Positions 60,677 to 64,000 of a stretch of DNA of 64,000 bases are shown here, piece after piece. Made by a program: the position numbers and the translations under genes. Position 1 is the stretch's first letter, and every line of letters starts with the position of its first letter. Source of the DNA: Allobosea sp. TND4EK4 (GTDB lineage: Bacteria > Pseudomonadota > Alphaproteobacteria > Rhizobiales > Beijerinckiaceae); assembly GCF_900156025.1 (NCBI RefSeq), contig NZ_FTMO01000001.1, positions 496,001-560,000 of the forward strand, in the 5' to 3' direction. The notes under the pieces were generated by a model. That model saw only the letters and a list, made by a program, of their open reading frames with translations, was not told the DNA's origin and made no database searches.

Positions 60677-61343
60677 GGACCATGTATCCGGCGCCGCGCA
60701 CGGTGTGGATCATCGCGTGCTCGAAGCCCTTGTCGACCTTCGAACGCAGGCGGCTGACATGCACGTCGATGACGTTCGTCTGGGGGTCGAAATGATAGTC
60801 CCAGACGTTCTCCAGCAACATGGTGCGGGTCACGACCTGCCCGGCATGCTTCATCAGATATTCAAGCAGGCGGAACTCGCGCGGCTGCAGCAGGATGTCC
60901 TTCCCCTCGCGGGTGACGCGATGGGCCAGCCGGTCGAGCACGAGCTCGCCGACGCGATAGGTCGTGGGCTCAGAGGCTGGCGCCCCGCGGCGGCGCGCCA
61001 GCACCTCGACACGGGCGAGCAGCTCAGAGAAGGCGTAGGGCTTGGGCAGGTAATCGTCCCCACCGGCGCGCAGGCCCTTCACGCGGTCGTCGACCTGGGC
61101 GAGCGCCGAGAGGATCAGAGCCGGCGTCTCATCCTTCTGCTCGCGCAGGGAGCGGATCAGCGAAAGCCCGTCGAGACGCGGCAACATCCGGTCGACGACC
61201 AGGACATCGTAACCGCCGCCCTCAGCCATCGCATAGCCCTCCAGCCCGTCCACGGCGTGGTCGGCGATATGGCCGACCTCGCGGAAGGCCTTCGTGAGAT
61301 AGGCCGCAGCCTCGGCGTCATCTTCGACGATCAGGAGTCGCAT
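60660..61343 (-). CDS. OmpR/PhoB-type response regulator
   Basis: A protein of 227 residues. The receiver has LLIVEDDAEAAAYLTKAFRE, VLVVDRMLPRLDGLSLIRSL (phospho-acceptor Asp, near residue 51) and LPKPYAFSELLARVEVLARR. The DNA-binding winged helix has LLQPREFRLLEYLMKHAGQV and DVHVSRLRSKVDKGFEHAMI. It is translated with the histidine kinase that follows. Its targets probably include the upstream protease gene. Confidence 0.95.
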   Translation of the reverse strand: MRLLIVEDDAEAAAYLTKAFREVGHIADHAVDGLEGYAMAEGGGYDVLVVDRMLPRLDGLSLIRSLREQKDETPALILSALAQVDDRVKGLRAGGDDYLPKPYAFSELLARVEVLARRRGAPASEPTTYRVGELVLDRLAHRVTREGKDILLQPREFRLLEYLMKHAGQVVTRTMLLENVWDYHFDPQTNVIDVHVSRLRSKVDKGFEHAMIHTVRGAGYMVRDSAR

Positions 61344-61374
61344 GGGGGAAGCCTAAACCAGGACAGGCAAAAAC

Positions 61375-61505
61375 GGCAGGCCGGAGGATACACATCCAGC
61401 CTGCCGCCGCGACGGCGAAATCCCTCGGCTGGGGCGACAGGAAACCGAGGGGGTGCGCCGCTTCACGATCGGGCCGGTCGATGGGGGCACTTCGCCCGGC
61501 CCGAT
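61375..61505 (-). other. Three consecutive stem-loops between the protease and response-regulator genes
   Basis: Reading on the minus strand after the protease stop: (1) a 10-bp stem ATCGGGCCGG / CCGGCCCGAT at 61468-61505 with an 18-nt loop; (2) a 7-bp stem CCCTCGG / CCGAGGG at 61422-61451; (3) a stem GGCAGGC / GCCTGCC (extendable to 10 of 11) at 61375-61405. None has a clear T-tract. The first may end protease transcription; the others lie in the leader of the two-component genes. Confidence 0.5.
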
Positions 61506-61514
61506 ATCGTTCCA

Positions 61515-62699
61515 TCAGGCGGCCGGCTGGCGGCCGACGTCGAAGCTCACGTCGCGGGTGCGGCCTTCGCGCAGGACCGTCAGCGACACCTTGGAGCCGG
61601 GCACGACATTCGCGATGCGGCGCGAGACGTCGCGGGCGTCCTTCACCTGCTCGCCGTTGATCGCGACGATGGTGTCGCCGCGGCGGATGCCGGCCTTGGC
61701 AGCCGGACCACCGGACTGAGCTTCGGCGACAAGCGCGCCGCGCGGGCTGTCCAGGCCGATAGCGGCCGCCATGTCGTCAGTGACAGGCTGGATCTGCACG
61801 CCGATGAAGCCGCGCGCGACCTTGCCGCCGTTCTTGAGCTGATCGACGACCTGCTTGACCGTGGAGGCCGGGATCGCGAAGGCGATGCCGACATTGCCCC
61901 CCGAAGGAGAGTAGATCGCGGTGTTGACGCCGACGACCTCGCCATTGCCGTTGAAGGTCGGCCCGCCGGAGTTGCCCTTGTTGATCGGCGCATCGATCTG
62001 CAGGAAGTCGTCATAGGGGCCAGAACCGATGTCACGGCCCTGTGCCGAGACGATGCCGGCGGTGACGGTGCCGCCGAGCCCGAACGGGTTGCCGATCGCC
62101 AGCACCCAGTCACCGATGCGGGGCTTGCCTTCCGCCAGCTTCACATAGGGGAAATCGCCGCCGTCCTTGACCTTGAGCAGCGCGAGATCAGAGCGCGGAT
62201 CGGTGCCGATGACCTTGGCCTCCAGCGTCTTGCCGGAGTCGGTGACGAGCTGGACCTCGACCGCATGCTCGACGACATGATTGTTGGTGACGACATAGCC
62301 GTCCTGGCTGATGAAGAAGCCTGAGCCCTGCGCCATCGCCATCTGCGGCTTCGGCTTGGCCTGACGGCCACCACCATCTTCACCGCCGAAATCCCGGAAG
62401 AACCGGCGCAGCTGCGGGGGCAGATCGTCGAGGCTCTGCCCGTTTTCGGACGCTGCAGCGACCTCGGCCTTGACGCGCACGGAGACCACCGCCGGCTTCA
62501 CCTTGTCGACCAGGTTGGCGAAGGAGGGAAGCTGCGACTGCGTGCCCGAGAGCTCGATCGGCTGGGCGAAGGCACGGTCGTTCTGCATGAAGGCGCTGTC
62601 GGCAATGCCGGCCGCCAGGCCGATGCCAAGGATGGCGGTGCCGGCCAGGAGTGCGCCGCGCCGCAGAAGGGTCTTCCGGTTGGTGTCTTGTGTCGTCAT
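61515..62699 (-). CDS. Do/DegS-type periplasmic serine protease with one PDZ domain
   Basis: A protein of 394 residues. The N-terminal hydrophobic segment (LLRRGALLAGTAILGIGLAA) is a signal or anchor. The trypsin-like domain has the triad His in TNNHVVEHAVEVQ, Asp in GTDPRSDLALLKVKDGG and Ser in NKGNSGGPTFNGNGEVVGVN. One PDZ domain lies at about 285-390 (GFIGVQIQPVTDDMAAAIGL, KAGIRRGDTIVAINGEQVKD). A single PDZ places it nearer DegS or HhoA types than DegP, which has two. It degrades misfolded envelope proteins or acts as a stress sensor. It is followed by the two-component genes. Confidence 0.93.
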   Translation of the reverse strand: MTTQDTNRKTLLRRGALLAGTAILGIGLAAGIADSAFMQNDRAFAQPIELSGTQSQLPSFANLVDKVKPAVVSVRVKAEVAAASENGQSLDDLPPQLRRFFRDFGGEDGGGRQAKPKPQMAMAQGSGFFISQDGYVVTNNHVVEHAVEVQLVTDSGKTLEAKVIGTDPRSDLALLKVKDGGDFPYVKLAEGKPRIGDWVLAIGNPFGLGGTVTAGIVSAQGRDIGSGPYDDFLQIDAPINKGNSGGPTFNGNGEVVGVNTAIYSPSGGNVGIAFAIPASTVKQVVDQLKNGGKVARGFIGVQIQPVTDDMAAAIGLDSPRGALVAEAQSGGPAAKAGIRRGDTIVAINGEQVKDARDVSRRIANVVPGSKVSLTVLREGRTRDVSFDVGRQPAA

Positions 62700-62818
62700 G
62701 GCTCAGAACCTCGTTCAGCGACAGGGTTCTTCCCTGTTCGTGAGGAGGACCATGACCCCCGGAGCCTTACCCGGCTTTGGCCTGAAGGTGACGGTTTCGT
62801 AAGGTAGCCCGGCCGCGC

Positions 62819-63283
62819 TCAGGGCCGCTCTTCGCCGAGCACGGCCTCCAGGCGCCGTCGTTCCTCTTCCGTCAATGCGGCTGCCGTGGTTGGCCCAGGC
62901 AGCCTGCGGCCACGGCGCCAGACGAAGAGCGCGCCGGCGGCCAGGATGAGGAAGGGCGCGCCCCACAGGATCGCCGTGTGGGCATTGAAGGGCGGCTTCA
63001 GGAGGACGAAATCACCATAACGCTGCACCACGAAATCGGTCACCGCCCGGTCGCTGTCGCCGGCCACGAGCCGCTCCCGCACGAGGACGCGCAGGTCGCG
63101 CGCCAGCGGCGCATTCGAATCGTCGATCGACTGGTTCTGGCAGACGAGGCAACGCAACCCGCTGGATATCGCGCGGGCCCGCTGCTCCAGCGCGGGGTCC
63201 TTCAGCACCTCATCCGGCTGCACCGCATTCGCGGGCGCCGACATGGCCAGAATGAGCGAAAGAATGGCGAGGATCCGGCGCAT
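62819..63283 (-). CDS. ccmH: Cytochrome c maturation protein CcmH
   Basis: A protein of 154 residues with a signal peptide ([16 protein letters not shown]). The heme-handling thiol motif is [20 protein letters not shown] (CxxC), then [20 protein letters not shown] then [13 protein letters not shown], and a membrane anchor ([20 protein letters not shown]). It reduces apocytochrome c for heme attachment. It lies 4 nt after the ccmF stop. The protease gene is about 120 nt further, so it is a separate unit. Confidence 0.95.
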   Translation of the reverse strand: MRRILAILSLILAMSAPANAVQPDEVLKDPALEQRARAISSGLRCLVCQNQSIDDSNAPLARDLRVLVRERLVAGDSDRAVTDFVVQRYGDFVLLKPPFNAHTAILWGAPFLILAAGALFVWRRGRRLPGPTTAAALTEEERRRLEAVLGEERP

Positions 63284-63287
63284 CGGC

Positions 63288-64000
63288 CTACTCCGCCGGC
63301 GCAGGCGCGGCCATGGCGGCGGCGCGGCGCGGCGCGGCGAGGCGGAAGCGGCGGTCCGTCAAGGAGAGAGCACCGCCGAAGGCCATGACGAGAGAGCCGA
63401 TCCAGATCAGCAGGATCATCGGCTTGTCATAGAGGCGGACGGCCAGCCCGTCGCCCTGCGCCTCGCCGAGGCTGACATAGGCCTGGCTCAGCCATTGCGT
63501 GCGAATGCCGGCCTCGGTCGTGGGCATGGCGCGGGCGGTGTAGACGCGTTTCGACGCTTCGAGCGGGGCGAGTTCTCGGCCGTCCGCGAAGAGCTGGAAG
63601 CGGGCGACATCGGCGCGGAAATTCGGGCCGTTCCGCAGGCTGACCGATTCGAGCACGATGGTGTAGCGCCCCGCGGTGAGCTTCTCGCCGGGCTTCAGCG
63701 TGCCGATGGCCTCGCTGCTCCAGGCGGAGGCTGCGATGCCGATGATGCTGAGGCCGACGCCGGCATGGGCGAAGGCGGTCCCCCAGGCCGAACGCGGCAG
63801 GCCCTTGGCACGGGAGAACATCGCAGGCCAGCCACTGGCCCGCGCGGCGATCCGTTCGCCGAGGTCAAAGCCTGCGCCCAGCACCAGAAAGAGGCCGAGC
63901 CCGACGGCAAGCGGCGCCAGAACCGGTCCGCCACGCGTGAACGCGATCAGCGCCAGCGCCGCCAGCAGCGCAAGTCCGAAGGCAGCCGCATTGCGCTGGG
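63288..64000 (-). CDS. ccmF: Cytochrome c heme lyase CcmF, C-terminal part (start outside window)
   Basis: The frame is open to the window edge and gives the last 236 residues or so. Membrane helices [20 protein letters not shown] and [15 protein letters not shown] are followed by [20 protein letters not shown], the long periplasmic CcmF loop region with [30 protein letters not shown] [20 protein letters not shown] and the final helix [20 protein letters not shown]. The end ([20 protein letters not shown]) is typical. It joins heme to apocytochrome c with CcmH. Confidence 0.95.
   Translation of the reverse strand, partial: QRNAAAFGLALLAALALIAFTRGGPVLAPLAVGLGLFLVLGAGFDLGERIAARASGWPAMFSRAKGLPRSAWGTAFAHAGVGLSIIGIAASAWSSEAIGTLKPGEKLTAGRYTIVLESVSLRNGPNFRADVARFQLFADGRELAPLEASKRVYTARAMPTTEAGIRTQWLSQAYVSLGEAQGDGLAVRLYDKPMILLIWIGSLVMAFGGALSLTDRRFRLAAPRRAAAMAAPAPAE

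Overview
This is a GC-rich window packed with genes. It has no rRNA, tRNA or CRISPR and no complete insertion sequence. Several features point to an alphaproteobacterium of the Hyphomicrobiales, most like Bosea or a relative: the gene order Do-protease / OmpR regulator / histidine kinase / glnE, a fused UreA-UreB urease subunit, PleC-like histidine kinases with an FLANMSHELRTPLN H-box, a porin_2-like N-terminal motif, a CtrA-like TTAA-N7-TTAC site, and a 98-bp palindromic intergenic element of the rhizobial type. The genus is an inference; the class is well supported.

Layout from left to right. 1-2.4 kb: the partial gene of a membrane protein with a 24-residue membrane peptide upstream, a DUF971 protein and MoaA. 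2.5-5.3 kb: an unrecognised three-gene membrane / coiled-coil / VWA-like operon. 5.4-19.4 kb: metabolism and transport, with a soluble PilZ-containing chemoreceptor, a sarcosine oxidase-like flavoenzyme, an EamA exporter, a beta-hydroxyacid dehydrogenase, a second-type Map, a polar amino-acid ABC transporter without its ATPase, an MFS exporter, a spermidine synthase-like protein, an agmatinase operon and an orphan TRAP binding protein. 19.6-25.7 kb: a mini-porin, an overlapping GST / two secreted paralogs / uracil-DNA glycosylase operon, a membrane nuclease, a histidine kinase and Ddl. 25.8-30.5 kb: cobT, cobS, DUF1289, GNAT, TauE and DusA. 30.9-32.1 kb: a small membrane-protein island, visibly AT-richer than its surroundings, with DUF2243. 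32.3-39.5 kb: DUF72, then a spermidine/iron-type ABC transporter divergent from a GntR regulator and uxuA (mannonate dehydratase).

39.6-49.4 kb is a urease region on the minus strand: ureD, an acidic small protein, ureAB fusion, DUF1003, ureC, then (after a small hydrophilic protein, an orphan iron-type binding protein and an azoR/HxlR divergon) ureE with a His-rich tail, ureF, ureG and hupE/ureJ. The accessory proteins would load nickel into the UreAB-UreC enzyme. DUF1003 and the acidic protein are translationally coupled to the structural genes, so they probably take part in urease function or share its regulation. 49.5-64 kb holds a PfkB kinase, glyoxalase, PepN, a PleC-like kinase, glnE (nitrogen control of glutamine synthetase), a two-component pair, a DegS/Do-type protease, ccmH and the end of ccmF.

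No complete known defence or mobile system was seen. The strongest candidates for undescribed biology are the 2502-5341 operon, the small-membrane-protein island at 30940-32076, the DUF1003/acidic protein pair in the urease operon, and the paralog pair coupled to GST and uracil-DNA glycosylase.
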